A stretch of DNA of 64,000 bases from Porites lobata (GCA_942486035.1 CALNXK010000166.1:502501-566500); one strand, 5' to 3'; shown: positions 33,094 through 45,519, counted from the first letter of the stretch. The notes: generated by a model from the letters alone, not told the origin. Translations and numbers: made by a program.

Positions 33094-35080
33094 GCTCTAA
33101 ACTAAAAAATATTGACAACAATGAAAAGATCTTAGAGCACATTCCGAGATAGAAACATCGTCTACATACTTCCATCAGATTTGTCTCAGGAGTGGGAATG
33201 GATAAGTCATTTAAATCATGATGAGGAATAAGATAGGACCCAGTTTAATTGCATGGGGGTACACTGGTATTGATTGGCAGCCAGTCTGCAAACGCCTCTC
33301 CAATTTTAAAGCGTTGTCTTCGGGTTGAGAGGAAGCTGATGATCTATGGTATAAGACATCGTCTAACGCCTAACCCTAACAATCTGAGCGCGATGCATAC
33401 CAATTTAAATTAACCAGCAGTCTGTTTACGATGTGATCAAATTGCATAAAATTTACACTATAGAAAAGATTGAACTGCGATTTTTTCTTTTACACAAAAA
33501 CGTCCTTTCGTATTAGAATGACGGATTGTTTTCAGAACAAAATTTCCCTCAACTAAATTTTTTAATTCGGAAACGTTGTCAAGTCAAAACATCACCGAAC
33601 CGTTAATTGTTAATCCCAGCTGTAGCTTTTAAATTGCCAAGATGCAAGTTTCTTCGTTTACCATTTTTTCTTGATTTATAACATTCTGGTTAGCGTTGAC
33701 ATGACAGTTAAGCAATCGGCTTTCAAAAACTCTTGACAATTTAATTTCGTGATTACTGATATTTACCTGCCAAATGCCGGGTTTCAGTTCCACTTCGCTC
33801 ATCTGAGGTGACAAACTGCATGGTTCCCAATTTACTCATTTATATTATATCCAGGAAATATCTAATCCGCCAGATGGGGCTCATCAACTCAAAAGAAGAA
33901 CGTCTTTTGTTTAAATCCTCGCTCATGATACTGTTAAATGTTTCTATTTCAAATTAAACAGATAGTACGACTGATGTGTAAATAATTTATCGTCCTCCTG
34001 TATGATTTATTTTTAAGAGGGATTTTCGTGAAATTTGACGAACACTTGGTTGCGAGATATTCGGCAGAATCGTTCTTAGAGTTAAATGAAAGAAACTCCA
34101 GTCTGTACGTGTTTCTCACTGTTATGTTCAATGTACGCCTGTTTCAGAAACTCTAGTAATAAGACTTCAAAATTAAGTTTTACCGTTACCCCTGACCCTG
34201 ACTGATATGAAACCTGTTTTAGCTCTACCGACGTGCGAGAGTTCAACAAGTCGTCAATTTTAAACGTAACACTCAAGCGAGACCTTAAAATGCAAGAGAC
34301 TGGCTACAAAACTCGCCAGATTGGTCTACAACACATGATGCGAGACCTGCATCTCTGAATCAAGATTTGCAGGCTATAGGGGTGACATGAAGGCGACGGT
34401 AAAAAAGGCACTCAGAGCTCATAACACATTCATGGCAGAAAGAAAGAATTAAAGTTTAATCAGTTAGTAGTAAAACTGCAGGTGCTAAATTTCTTAATTG
34501 ACGCTCGTTAACAAATCTATTTGCTTTTACTTAAGCCGTGAAGCTTATGAACTTTATCCGTTTTATAATTATCGTTTGGCCTTACATGCACCTTTGTTTT
34601 AATGATTTTGTTCTCTGACTGTAATCAAACAAAATTGTACACGGTTTGAAATAATCTAAAAACCCTTGTGAAACCAGCAGAAAATAAGTGCATACAACTG
34701 TGCAACTGTACGACTGTACCCTCGTAAATTAGGCAAAACTCTCACCTTCTTCGAGTTTGTCCATCCGTGCAGAGTCCTTTTGCATTTATATTTGCTGTGT
34801 TATTTATACCTTCTTTCATCCAATTTTGTGGCAGTCAATTCTCACTTTTTGAATTTTGATAAATTTTCTAACACAGCTGACCATGTTTGAGTTTGCTGTA
34901 AACCCATAGTGCTTATCATCGTTTTTATTAGGCTAGTCTGCAATTGCCCAGAACTTGCTAGACCAACAGTTTTTCAAAGTTTATTTTGTTGTTGTAACGT
35001 TTGATGTATTACTTGGGAGACATATTTGTTTGACACAAAGCTCCGATTTCGTCATTCACAAGTAATTTCGAATTCTAAAT
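33094..35080. other. Intergenic stretch, nothing recognised
   Basis: Region upstream of the PAN-pentraxin gene. Short frames only, with no bounded repeat. Its promoter could lie here but no clear TATA element is placed. Confidence 0.4.
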
Positions 35081-35084
35081 AGAG

Positions 35085-35480
35085 GATCTTACATGGCCGC
35101 GCGAGGATACGAATTTTATCTTCGAGTGGTGAAAGATACTTTTAGCACGAAATTCCTACGTAAAACACAACTTTTTTAAATTCATTTTCGAAACAGCAAA
35201 ATAGTGCAATTAAAGTGGTACCGATATGGAAATTTGGCAGCTCATCGAGAAAGTCATCGGTAACTGTACCGTCTTCGCACCTCGAAACCATTTTGTAAAT
35301 GAAATTTCAAGAGAACCGGCCGCGCGCCTGAGCGAGAAGCTCTCTTGTAATTGGCTAATCATGTTAGTAACCATGGCGACACCAATATCGTCACACGTGG
35401 AAGATAAAAATAATATCTTCACTGCGCGCGATGAAGATATGATTTTTTAGTAAAAGGAAAGATCCTGGTATTTCATCAGT
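35085..35480. repeat. Dispersed repeat, inverted copy at 47300-47640
   Basis: Words such as ATTCATTTTCGAAACAGCAAAA, CATGTTAGTAACCATGGCGACACC and ATCTTCACTGCGCGCGATGAAGATATGA recur on the opposite strand at 47.3-47.6 kb. Part of the left side (ACATGGCCGC..GATACGAATTTTATCTTC) recurs a third time near 49580. Confidence 0.75.
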
Positions 35481-35964
35481 TTCTATATGATAAAGCTTTT
35501 TAGCGAATAAGGACACAAAACTGGCACTGGGACATTTGTGTTACGTATACAAAATCGGCTAGGCCATTACTTGGAGGGAAATTTGCGGCTTAAAATCTAT
35601 TAGCTAGCTCATAGTTTAGAGGAAGTTTTCGTTATTTCATTGACTTTATCGTCGCAAAGATAACAGGTGAAAGAAGGAGCTCGGGGTGGCGGAATAGAAC
35701 TTCCTTGCAAGTACTTTGTCAAATTGGACCGAAGAAATCCAAGCCCCCGTAGTTCTTAGGCAAACAAAAAAATACGGGTTACTGTATCTTAATTTTATTT
35801 TTTTTTGCTTGTATTTGAGGATAATTTCCAAATACGCGCCCTCGGGGGCTTCTATTCGGCGGAGCAACGTAACGCAGGTTTTTTATGTTACAAGGTTGGG
35901 GGGAGGGGGGCATATTTTTGGCTTATACATGGAGGGGCTCATTTTCGGAATTTTACGGTGATAT

Positions 35965-36114
35965 TAGCCTGTTCATAGACCCTCTGTTTTCTCTTCAAAG
36001 TCCGTCGAACGGGGGTGATAAAATTTATACCGCATGGGATTTATTGACCGCTTCGCTCGCGAGCTTGCCGGTGTTTTCGAAAAGGAAAATAAAACAACGT
36101 CTGTGTACAGGCTA
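35965..36114. mobile_element. TAGCCTG-end MITE with 9-bp TSD, 150 bp
   Basis: Left end TAGCCTGTTCATAGAC, right end reversed TAGCCTGTACACAGACG. CGGTGATAT flanks both sides exactly (35956-35964 and 36115-36123). It carries a GCTTCGCTCGCGAGC palindrome. A diverged relative lies at 18590-18805. Confidence 0.88.
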
Positions 36115-36123
36115 CGGTGATAT

Positions 36124-36800
36124 GTGCTAATCAAATTTTTCTTTAAAGACAAAGCTGAAGAAAATAGAAAAAAAAAATTGAAAATGAAGTGCGTGAAATG
36201 CTTTTGTTTCCCAACAATCACTGGTTAGCCTCCAAAAAGATTATTTAAAAGCTGCTTTCCAAGACTATTATCAGGAAAACAATATCCACTGCTTCCCAGC
36301 GAGCGGGGGTGTTTTTAATTAACATCATCTCACCTTGCCCTTTTAACAAGACTTTGACCTTACTACCAGCTAGTAAGGCCCTGTTCATACCTGTCATGCT
36401 GTCATTTAGGTCACCCTACCAGCCAAGTCAACTTTATAAGCGACTTTTTATACGGGAAAAAGGTCGAATCCACACGCTCTGAATCTCTAAAATAGCGCTC
36501 GCACTTTATCTAGTAGCCTCATCTTGACCGAGTTGACCCGGCTGAGCGAGTCAAAGTGTTTATATGGAGAACAGTCTGCCCAGGTAGGAGAGTGACTCTT
36601 CTAACACGTGGGAAAACCTCTCTTCAGCTCTAGATTAATTTTTATTCTCAGCTTGCACTGTCACGCAATGAAAAATAAAAATGTAAACCATTCAATACAG
36701 AACGACTAGAATCTGGGAAATGAAAAAAGATAAATGTACAAAAACCCTTGCCGAGAATCAGGTCTGTGAAATATTTCAAATGCGAGATATTGGGAAAAAA
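36124..36800. other. Intergenic stretch, nothing firm
   Basis: No gene. Words around 36380-36600 (CCCTGTTCATACC and TTTATATGGAGAACAG) look like parts of a repeat, but edges could not be set. Confidence 0.35.
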
Positions 36801-36809
36801 GGTTTACCT

Positions 36810-37160
36810 AAATTTATAAAGCTTTGTATGGAAACGCCATGTTGGTGTCCTTTTCAGGAACACCAATATGGCCGCCGGATACCAACAGAAACATCTGTTT
36901 TCGAGTTTTCCTACTAATGCGTGAATTCTTCGCTTGAGGAACTCATAAAGTAATATTTATTCTCTTTCCCGGCCGCCAGCTAAATGCCGCGTCACGCAAA
37001 AGCCTGGAAATTCAAGCGTCCTCTCTCGCAAAACGAAGAACCCTTTCGAACCAAAAATTTGTTTATGTAAAGGTGTTTAGGTACTGTAATACCTCGTGAA
37101 AGTAGAAACTCAGAAGAATAGATAGTTTCTTAGTTTGATTTTTGGTGACGTTACGTGCAA
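36810..37160. repeat. Dispersed repeat copy
   Basis: The right two-thirds are an inverted copy of 20085-20270. The left part has a small inverted pair, GGTGTCCTTTTCAGGAACACC. It ends just before the terminal exon of the sulfotransferase gene. Confidence 0.55.
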
Positions 37161-37227
37161 CCCAAGAATTACACGTCGCCAAACGCACAAGCAGTAGATC
37201 TAATTCATCACGGGTCTAGTCCTCTAG

Positions 37228-40200
37228 TTATTGCTCGTAAGAATAGCCTTCAAAAAATGAAAACTGTTTCATTTGATCATACACCCTCTTTTTCTGCCGT
37301 TCTGTCCATTCTACGTAATCTCTAGTTATCGATGGAATTGGGTCTACAGTGCTGGCACAGTCTTGGATATAATCCTCTGAACAAGTGATTTCCAAAAAAG
37401 CGCATATCTTTCTCAAGACATCCGATGGTTGCTTTACTAGTTTCATGCTTGGGATGTCAATCACCTTTTCAGGGAAGGCCTCTCGAGTCTTTTTACATCC
37501 CGCCACCCAGTGAAAATACCGAGTTATTTGGTCGTCTAAAGTTTGAGGGGCATTTACCTGTGGAGAAAAATTGAGAAAAAACGGTGTTTGAATCTATAAG
37601 AGCATAGTTAATAGACTGGAATGGTAATGAAACCTCTTCAGACTCCTTTGTTATTTGACTTGTTTTTGTGGACCTGACGGTCCACAAATGCATTCCCGGC
37701 GTTTTGATCTTACTGACCAATAGAAACGTCCTATTAATTTATTCCGTCGCAATTTGCCAACAGAAAACAAAGGATTGTGCTCCTTCAGGGAGTTTCCAAC
37801 ATAAACTGCAGCACCGTGTGGTTTTATATTTGATGTTTGTTGCCTTTCAAAACCAGTCTCCCCTAATAACTATGATAAGAGCAAGAGAGAATGAGGTCGA
37901 TAAGAGTCATTCAATCAAACCACCAAGCTGCTCAGTAATGACAATAATAGCTTAATTGGCCCTGTGTTCACTTATCACATTAGCTGCTAAAAAAATGCCG
38001 GGTATGGGAATTGAATATAGCCTGTGGGTGTCATCGGGGCCGCCCCAACCCACCCCCCTCCCTCCTCAATGGGCGGCTCTACATAGTAGGCTACTTGAAT
38101 GCAAGGGGCTCGAGAGTGAAAGGATAATTCCCAAAAAATAATTAAATAAATAAATAAATAAAAAGACGAATGTGGCCGGCACTGGGTCTGCACTCGGCAC
38201 TGGCCGGGCATGAAACAGAAAAATTTGATATTATCAACTGATTTCATCACAGGTTAGCCTGCGAAAACATCCGTTTCTCCTCGCTCTTCGCCGATGGGGA
38301 CGTTTCGCGCGGAGGAACGTCGTTCCTCCTCGCGAAACGTCCCCGGCGGCGAAGAGCGAGGAGAAACGGATGTTTTCGCAGGCTAATCACAGGTAGCCTA
38401 AGCTCGAATTATGAGCATCGGCGAGCAACGGCATTGTTGCGTAACATTCAAAATATATGGATTTTCATAAAGTCTATTTGCTAGCCTAAGACGATTGAAA
38501 AGCTTCTGTTTAGAGAGTTACTTCTTAGTCAGGATTTACTCTGTTGAAGGCTTGCGCTCGAAACTTCGGTTTTTCAACCATTTTATCGTGCAGGTTATGC
38601 GGGTAAAACAATTGTATCACACGATTGAGGTTGATAAAACTAAATCATTTTCGTTTCCTCAACATCCACCCAAACAAAGCGATGATGATCGGTGATAATC
38701 TTGTCTGGAAGTTCAAGGCTTCACTATGCAGTGAAACCTCTAAGAGGACCCCCAGTTAAGCGGGCACCCGCCATTAAGCGGACATTAAGCCGGGTCCCGA
38801 AATTAACGTTTTATATTTTCCTTTATAACGAACCCCTATTCAGCGGACACCTTTTGGCTTTCTCTCCCCCCTCTTTCTTCGCTTTTCTTGCCTCGTTTTT
38901 TCTTTCTTTTTCTTTTTCTTTTTTTTCCTTTTGCTGGGCATTTACATTAGAAGGCTTCATTTTGGTTGGAAAAGTTTTTAGGAAAGGTTTTAGTATCTTA
39001 GGATTAGATGAAAGGAAAGGTAGGTGAGTAGTGGAAAAGATTTTTTTTGGCAATTTTCGGGTAAACGTTAGATGGTTTTTTGCCTTTTTCTCCCTGAACG
39101 GTGTCCTTGACTGAATTGTTCTCATTCTGGTATGGTCTGAAAGATTCCTTCACTCTGCACAAGTTAGCGGACAAGGTTGTCCTTGAGCATTAAAACTGAT
39201 GACGTCATAAGCGGTAGAAGAGACGTGCATCCTCACGGGCGGTTAGGGGCGGCTCAGGGGCGAATGGGTTAACAACATGGAACTTTATCACAGTACAGAA
39301 TAACCGTCGAACGTTAAGCATTAACAAATATTGCGCAGTTTTTACAAACCTCTATTAAGCGGACACCCTCTGTATAAACTTATTGCCACCCCCTCCCGCT
39401 CTCCCCACCCCCGATCGATCATACCTTTGAATCGTGTTTACCGTTTCGCATTCTGACGGTACTGTGTTCCAAAGTCATGGTTGCGAGATTATCGAATGGA
39501 TTTCTCACCACATGAACAAACTTTACTTTGGCGTTGGATGCTTTTTCCAAGAGATGCAAAGCGTCAATTGCGTCATCCTGAAGCATTGCCCCAGCAGTAA
39601 ATGCGCCCGACTTGTCACCGATCACCTGTCGATTGGAGAAATGATTAAGTTTCATATAAGCGCCTGGGCTCAGTATGTGGACTGTTTTAGTACTGAATGG
39701 CTGATATTCATTGAGAGCTCATAAAGCGAAAGGACACTGAAAGATTTTTGCTCTTTGAGCGGAGCTCCACTCGTGGGCCTCAGTTTGACCTTAAAAGCTG
39801 CGGGGGAAGGGGGCCTGCAAGGCGCCTCCTATTGATCCGCCATTGCATGATCTGCACGTATATATCCGTGGGGGCTGGAAAAGTTCCTACCTGAATGTAC
39901 CGATCGTAATTCCCCTGCCATTGATTAGGTACAGAATAACCATAATTAGAATCCTTGTTAACAACGCTTCCTTCGAACACACGAGATCGTCTCCCCGTCA
40001 TCGTAGACTGCTTCGACGCCCTAAACAGCGTATCATAAAAGGAGTACATCGAACCATTCATCCACTGTTTTGGATTTCGCCGCCATCTTGGAAAAGCCAT
40101 CGTCTCGTCTGAAACGACTATGTGTGGATGGGCGTCCAACAAAGACCCGAGGAGGCTGTGGCGACTGCGAGGGTAGCCAATGAAAAACAAGATAGTCCTC

Positions 40201-43200
40201 ACGTGTTTATAGGCTTCGTGTAGGTTAATTTGTGGCTCTCGTTCATCTGAAACAAGTATCAAATGAATGAGTCATAACTCACAAATTGAGAAATTTCTCA
40301 CTTCAGGAATATCGGAAGTTAGCATGCCGTCTTCAGTCAAACACTTAATCTTGGTTTGCAGACGATACTTTTTCTAGAGATTTCATGAATGAACCACGTG
40401 ACAAGGCGGCCATGGTGGTGATCAATACAATAAAATTACTTTCGAAGAATTTAAATGAAAATGGGTTTTAGTTCAATTCCTAGAGGTGAGAAGTGTTTTT
40501 GTTCTCGACCATCGACATAGCCGCCGTGTCGTCACCTGCAAACCAGCAATAAAGGACTTAAAACTAAGTATCAATTTGCAAGAACGTTATTTTCCAACTT
40601 TTGAAGGGAAACTCAGAAAGAACTGTTTTACAAACACTAATAAACGGAGTGTGTGTTGAACCGTCATTTAGCGTTGGTCATACAAGTTAATCAATATATA
40701 AATTACCAGCCAAAGGGGGCGCATAAAATTTTCAGACTTTACTGATATCCCCAGAAGGGGGATGTGGAGTAAGCTAATGGGTATGTGCTGCTGGATGGGG
40801 ATAATGGATAATGGGGATGTATTTTCAAGAGAGTTACTAGAACCGGGTCGCACCTTTTCGGGATTTTGGGGCACAGAAAATCCGGATAGGTAGGGATTTA
40901 AAAGTTACGACGTTTAGGTTGACAAGTATGACATTATTTTTAGAATGACTAAGTTAAGAGTCTTTTTAAGGTAGATGCATATTAAACTGAAAATGTCTAA
41001 TATGGGATCGCGAATATTGCATTTCCAAACAGTGACATAGATGGGACCTATAATTAGCCACAGAATTGACTATAATGGGTTAAGGGTTATGAGAGGCCAG
41101 CGGCAAATACCCAGCAAAAATTAACCCAAGTAAACTCCTCGCCGCCCCAACCTGGGATCTGATATCCCATCGACATCGTGGCGCAGTTTAGGCTAAAAAT
41201 GTTCGGTTGTTCTAATACTCTTAACGAATTGTAACTTTCCAGCTTAGTTCATGTGTTCATCCAGTTGCCACTGGATTTCATCCCGGATCAACGACTTTAT
41301 CCAATAGGGTAGTTTTCTTAGCTAGTTATCATACCGTTTGATGCCCTCTCTTCTTTTTTGTCTAGATCTTTGTTTGGAGAACCGTTCTCGTTTTTTAGTG
41401 CCGAGTTTTCTATTAAGAAGGAATCCACAATAGGGGTGTCTCCTATTAACCAAAACAAAGTTAAAGCGGATTACTTCATGTTATACACAACATGTTTGGA
41501 TTAAAAAAACGTTTACAGGGAAATTTAATCTCTTTATATTCAATTCTTTTGTTGTTGTTTTTTTCTATCCGTCTGCTTCAAACGGATAGAACGATTGAAG
41601 ATCGTCTCCGGGACAAACGTCGATCTTCACATGGGACGAGCTAAAACTAATAAATGAAAATTTGTATGATAATGTATATTTAGCCTCGCTCGGGAGAATA
41701 TTCGCTTGTCAGTAGCCTGCGTGGCGGGCGTTTGAAAAGGAAAGGAAAGGGGGTTTTGGGCACGAGGGAAACACGAGGGGCGCGCAAGGAGGGAAGGAGT
41801 GAGGGAAACGCCTGCCAAGAAACCATTGCTTTCGACATCCCGCCTACTAATTATGTATGCAAAAATAACGCAAACTGTGAATGACTAGCTGTCAAATAAG
41901 TCTGGCCGCGATGAGATATGTCCAAGTTTGCACGCAGTAGAAAAAACTGCGAAAAATTGCAGTTTTTGCTAAAATTAATTAAGTCAAGTGTTAGAGGAGG
42001 TACAAGGGTGTCCAGCAAAAACGGCGATTTCTGCGATTTCTCCAAAAAATTGCGAAAAATTGGAGAAATCGCAGTTTTTGCTAAAATTAATTAAAACAAA
42101 TTAATTAAGTCAAGTGGTACAGGAGGTAGAAGGTTGTCCAGCAAAAACTGCGATTTCTCCAAAAATTGCGAAAAATTGGAGAAATCGCAGATTTTGCTAA
42201 AATTAGGAGGTACAAGGGTGCCCAGCAAAAACTGCGATTTCTGCGAACAGTCTGCGATTTCTCCAAAAATTTCGAAAAATTAGAGAAATCTCAATTTTTG
42301 CTGCTGCGTGCAAACCAGGACATAAGTGGCCGCGATACACTTATTTTCAGTCGTGCTGTTTTTCTCGCTTTTGTTTTCCTAAAACAAGAAACCTGAAGAA
42401 AAGGTACTATAAAAAAGTTCAAATGCGGCCCTCGGTTGAAAGAAGAAAGTTGCAACGATGTGTGGCTTGTATATAAAATCCCGCCGGCAGCAACAATCTA
42501 TGACGTCGTTTGCTGAAGGAATCGTGCTGGACTTCGCAACTTGCATGCAATGTTTGTCCGAGAAAAATTAAAAACACTTCAATTTGCTGACTCTCGAATT
42601 GGATCCAGCAGAGCATACAAAAGAACGATGGTAGCGGGGAAAGAACTGCTGAACTTCGAAGATCTACAAGAAAGCTGCAATTAATTATTTAAGAACTACT
42701 AGGTTCCTGGCGGCTTTATAACGTCTATAACTAGCAAGAAGAAGTCCTTAAATCAAAAACCGTGAGGGATTATAGATCGCTTCGTCTTCAATAATCTGGT
42801 CGTTGATAAAGCGTAGCCTGAGCGGTAGGCGTTTGAGGTCAAACTGCAGATAACAAGCACAAAGACCGCATGATTTTTGCTCTTTTTCTTCTAGTGAATA
42901 AAACAAGCCGTTGGGAGATGAGACTTCTCAAAACTAGCTGTCAGTAAAACTCATCTGGCTGACAGCTCTTTTCCTTTAAACGGTGCTTTTAACTGCTTTC
43001 TTCTCTTCTCCTTTGAAGCTGAAATTGATGCCTCCAGTTTCTAATTCTAACGATGAATTCCGTACAGAAATCTCATCACGCTTCACTAACAACACATAAT
43101 GATTACTGAAAGATCGAGTTACTCAGTAGCGTAACGTTGATTTCAACCAGTCAGATAAAGAAAGGCTGTGATTGACTTGTTTTGAAGACTCGGCTAACCA

Positions 43201-44581
43201 ATGAAGATTTTAACATTCGCCTGGTGAAGCCTGGTGGATGTTAAAACGAGAAAAACAACAGTCTCCTGGCAGGTGTTTCCTTCCCTCCCTCCTCGCGCGC
43301 CCCTCGCGTTTCTCTCGCGCCTAAAACCCCCTTTCCCTTCCCAGTCAAACACCTGCCACACAGGCTAGCTTGTCGGCTGAAATTGCTTTTTGGTCTGATT
43401 CAGTTGATTGGTTGGACGCGTCCCTAGTTCGACGTCAGACCAGACAGACTCTCCTTCAGCTGGGAGAGGCTATCTCTTCGACGAAAGAAACCAAAAGCCT
43501 TAATGATGTATAAAACCATGAATGACCTTGCTCCGGAATATCTACAAAGTCTTTTCTCTCAGCGTCACTCTGCTTACAACTTAAGAAACTCTGAGGGAAG
43601 GCTCACCCTGTCCAAACCAAGCACCAATTATTTGAAACGAAGCTTCTCTTACAGCGGGGCCATGTTATGGAATAACTTGCCCAAAAACTTAAAAAATGCT
43701 GCATCCGTTGAGCATTTTAAGCGAAATATCAAGAAGGTAGCTGATATATCGGATTCCCACACGGCAATCATGTAAAGCAGTTGTAATTAGTTTTAGTTTT
43801 AAACTTAAGCTTAACTGACGATTTACCGTGTTTGAATAAAGATTTACATACATACATAAGATCTTTATTTAGGTCGACCCAAATAAGAATTTTGTTCGTC
43901 TCATGAAAAAATTCGACGTTTTGCCTAGGCCGTAGTGCAACGCAGTTTGAAGATTTTTTGTTCATTTAAATTAAAGCAAATGCGTACGTTTAGGACGGAC
44001 TATTAAAAAGTTATGCGGGAGGGGAGGGGAGCCGAAGCAATTTGTTTTCGTTATCAAATTCCCTGTGTGATTTTAGCATGTATGATTTTAGCATGAATAT
44101 TTTTCAGGATTTATTGGCGAGAATAATTTTGTTTTTTCATTTAGTTTTCCTTTATATTTTTTTTACTTCGGTCCCCCCCCATATAAGTTTTCTAATGTGT
44201 CCGTCACTTATTTTGTGACAACTAGCCTTGTTACAAGAGAGCAATCAGTAAATCAGGCTCTGTAACTGTAATCCAAAACACTGTTGGATTCTGGATTCCA
44301 TGCCGTGGATTCCGGATTCTAGGGTTTTAAAACGAGTAAAGCTGGGATAAGAAATTAAAACTGCGGCGGCAGATGTTTTGTTCTGATAGTGGCGATTTAT
44401 CAGGCTTATTGTAATGAGCCATTTTTAATTACTCACCAGCGACTTGCCTTACAATGGGCATTCTCGTCACATAACGAGCTTGCTGATTTATCCACATGAC
44501 AAAGCCAAAAGACGCGATACTGAAGCCAATCATTACACCAACGAAAATGTTTCGAAACTTGACAACTATCCTTGGCAACAT
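37228..44581 (-). CDS. Golgi-type sulfotransferase, complete, four exons, 343 residues
   Basis: Exons (minus): 44581-44437, 40246-39891, 39625-39425, 37557-37228. All junction phases agree (1, 0, 0). Residues 1-48 form a short basic tail and one membrane helix (I-F-V-G-V-M-I-G-F-S-I-A), giving a type II membrane protein. Exon 2 has the 5'-phosphosulfate loop of PAPS-using enzymes (F-F-I-G-Y-P-R-S-R-H-S-L-L-G, about 70-83), followed by L-L-D-A-H-P. Exon 3 has the 3'-phosphate motif V-R-N-P-F-D-N-L-A-T (about 207-216). Exon 4 ends with an aromatic C-terminus. The enzyme should transfer sulfate from PAPS to a sugar or protein in the Golgi lumen; the acceptor is unknown. The loop has R-H where many relatives have G-T or G-S. 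Introns hold several transposons. ATG chosen because it begins the membrane-anchor exon. Confidence 0.85.
38255..38385. mobile_element. Foldback TAGCCTG element with 9-bp TSD, 131 bp palindrome
   Basis: Almost the whole element is one inverted repeat starting TAGCCTGCGAAAACATCCGT. ATCACAGGT flanks both sides exactly (38246-38254 and 38386-38394). The arms are about 60 bases with very few mismatches and nearly no loop. It lies in intron 3 of the sulfotransferase gene. Confidence 0.92.
38729..38870. mobile_element. pogo/Tigger-like end fragment (GCGGACACC)
   Basis: CAGTGAAACCTCTAAGAGGAC, followed by AAGCGGGCACCC and AGCGGACACC repeats. The word recurs in the same direction at 39348-39373. No inverted partner was found. 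Confidence 0.5.
41713..43367. mobile_element. TAGCCTG-end transposon with 9-bp TSD, 1,655 bp
   Basis: Left TAGCCTGCGTGGCGGGCG and right reversed TAGCCTGTGTGGCAGGTG begin inverted ends of about 105 bases, about 85 percent alike by eye. Flanks are GCTTGTCAG (41704-41712) and GCTTGTCGG (43368-43376), an 8-of-9 duplication. Inside are an inverted-repeat minisatellite (41919-42321) and a near-terminal-like word, TAGCCTGAGCGGTAGGCG, at 42816. The interior has small frames but no recognised protein. It lies in intron 1 of the sulfotransferase gene. Confidence 0.82.
41919..42321. repeat. Hairpin minisatellite nested in the TAGCCTG transposon
   Basis: About 3.5 copies of a roughly 115-base unit. Each contains GCGATTTCTCC...GGAGAAATCGC inverted arms and a shared TTTTGCTAAAATTA word. 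The array is bracketed by inverted GTTTGCACGCAG/CTGCGTGCAAAC ends. Confidence 0.75.
43430..43857 (+). pseudogene. 3' tail of a jockey/CR1-like LINE
   Basis: An open frame ends at 43775 with the typical C-terminal signature: W-E-R-L-S-L-R-R-K-K, then M-M-Y-K-T-M-N-D-L-A-P-E-Y-L. It continues R-N-S-E-G-R-L-T-L and A-M-L-W-N-N-L-P. A short 3' region with AATAAAG and an (ACAT)n end follows. Only the last 110 or so codons remain, as in a 5'-truncated insertion. It lies in intron 1 of the sulfotransferase gene, on the opposite strand. Confidence 0.8.
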
Positions 44582-45515
44582 GGTGGATTCTGTAACCGAG
44601 AAAACCAATGCTTATTTAACCAATGTAACTTGAAATAAGGGTCTGATACGATTCCTTTTGTTAGTGGTGTATTCTGAGACTTTGGAAATTAGCGTAATCT
44701 CCGAAGTCCTAAATGACCGGAGCAACTTTAAAAGAAAAATTGGGTGGTCTGACCATTAAATTCACTTACCCTCGTAAACCTTAATATCAACTTTAAATTC
44801 TCATTAGTTATCAAGCAAATTCAACTTGTTTGATCATGTCCTAGATTCTTGTTACCACTCTGTTTTATTCCGATACATTATAGAAGGAGAAATTTGTTGC
44901 TAATCACTCTTAACTAGAGAGAACGAGATCATTCTCTTGCTCTTAAGGCTTAAAGGATTTAACCTCTCCAGCAGCACGCGGTACCCATATGGCCACATGC
45001 GCGCAAGAAATCAGGGTTTTCAGTAAGTGCCGGCAACCGGCTGAAAAAACGGCTACTTTAAAGTATTAAATCCTAGCTTTAAACTTAATGAGAACCTTGT
45101 GAAATAGTTACAGCTTCCTGACCCAGGCAATTCTCTGTTGTACGGACACCTACGAGGCAGTTCACCGTTCTGACGTTGCCAACTGCAATACCTCAGCTAT
45201 ATAATACGTACACCGCTGTAATGAGAACACTTGATGTTTGCTGTTTCTTTTTCTTTGATGCCTGTGAGGTGTTATAACCCAATGTACAATCAAGGACACT
45301 TAACGTGGCCGGTCACACAGCTCTTGTACCTCCCATTCTCCACTCTAACGTTGTTTGGAGACGGCTTTTCGGTGGATTTGTACAATATCGAGGCCAACAT
45401 TGAAAGAAAGAGGGAAAGGGATGCCGAGCACAACAACTCAACGTTGTAACTCAATTGACCCAAGTGCGATCAATTCATGTCGGTCGTACTATCACCACTT
45501 GTATATTTTATACTA
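44582..45515. other. Upstream region of the sulfotransferase gene, nothing firm
   Basis: This must hold the promoter if the exon at 44581 is first. No TATA element or other gene is evident. Confidence 0.35.
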
Positions 45516-45519
45516 TATA

